A stretch of DNA of 64,000 bases from Schizochytrium sp. CCTCC M209059 (taxonomy: Eukaryota; Sar; Bigyra; Thraustochytrida; Thraustochytriidae): NCBI GenBank assembly GCA_000818945.1, contig KN805385.1:82001-146000 (forward strand). The letters are read 5' to 3'. Below the pieces are notes generated by a model that had not been told where the DNA came from, ran no database searches, and saw only the letters and a program-made list of their open reading frames with translations. The stretch's first letter is position 1; every line of letters begins with the position of its first letter. Below, in pieces: positions 63,434 to 64,000 of the stretch. A program made the position numbers and the translations under genes.

Positions 63434-64000
63434 CGACTGAATTGAGGGATCAATTTATCTTATCTAGGCCGAGAGTTTTCTCTTTCTCACCTCATAGTGG
63501 CCGGGACAAAGGCCATGCATGACTATATCGCCTCATGATGAGGCTTGGACATCTATCTACCTTTCATGGACGCAGTCAGGACTCGGGAGTTCGGCACCTT
63601 ATTTGACTCAGCCAGCATTCGACCCGGGAGTCGTGCTCAACCTTTTATGGTGAATGCTTGCGCTTGAATCTTTCACTGTACATTTATTTTGCCTGCTGAG
63701 CGAATCCGTTGTCGTTGCTTTCACTTTGTAGTCAGTCCTGTGACTTGCGCTGTTTGTATTCTTTTGCGTGTGCTAATTAATTCCTACGAGAGAACGGCGG
63801 GCATATCGATTTCCTCGGCTCTTTAACGGGTAGGTAGACTTCGTTCGGGGTGAGCACGAAGTCGTTGTAATTGGAATCCCGCGCTTGGTTAGGTGCTGGC
63901 AGGTAACCGAGTCGCGGAAATGTTGATATACAATTTTGGTCATGATCTAAGCAGCTTTAGGAGTTCGAAAGGATTCAAATCGACATTCATAGCTCTAGAA
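63434..64000. other. Right-end spacer
   Basis: No gene, tRNA or repeat recognised up to the window end. Confidence 0.5.

Overview
The window looks like a GC-rich, intron-poor thraustochytrid (labyrinthulomycete) nuclear contig, of the Schizochytrium/Aurantiochytrium type. The best evidence is the left edge, which holds the 3' part of a giant polyunsaturated fatty acid (PUFA) synthase subunit A gene with tandem acyl carrier protein (ACP) domains followed by ketoreductase (KR) and dehydratase-like (DH) regions. Eukaryotic markers occur throughout: ribosomal protein eL20, Mediator subunit MED18, condensin II subunit CAP-G2, intron-containing tRNA genes with Pol III terminators, and a bHLH factor. 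Genus and species are inference; no database was searched.

Layout. 0-5 kb: PUFA synthase subunit A, with seven visible ACPs, one carrying a 13-nt frameshifting deletion. 6-12.4 kb: an RNase Z-like gene, a tract of repeated cysteine-rich genes and relics around an assembly gap, a WD40 protein and an unknown three-segment membrane protein. 12.4-18.2 kb: a gene-poor stretch with a transposase-like relic, a broken ARM-repeat gene and three tRNA-Ser(CGA) genes whose exons match but whose introns differ. 18.4-22.3 kb: RPL18A, a 27-copy 13-bp minisatellite and a VWA-domain protein.

22.3-52 kb is dominated by apparent regulatory genes separated by very long microsatellite-rich spacers. It holds two tandem paralogues of a two-domain family I do not recognise (23.4-25.9 and 32.0-34.1 kb), an 8-kb gene desert, a divergent pair (a family-16-like methyltransferase and MED18), a Mutator-like transposase-derived protein whose catalytic residues appear lost, and a bHLH protein. 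53.8-61.5 kb: a predicted secreted lectin/aerolysin-fold protein, a PHD-like 2-oxoglutarate oxygenase and CAP-G2. The last 2.5 kb is non-coding and includes a sharply AT-rich island.

There is no evidence of operons. Long open frames in the spacers come from GC-rich low-complexity DNA and were not called as genes. The three N gaps (8682-8848, 25897-26007, 43378-43452) sit at repeats or at GC-rich 5' gene ends, so two genes lack their true start codons. The strongest candidates for something new are the tandem two-domain paralogues with their large upstream deserts and the domesticated Mutator-type protein.
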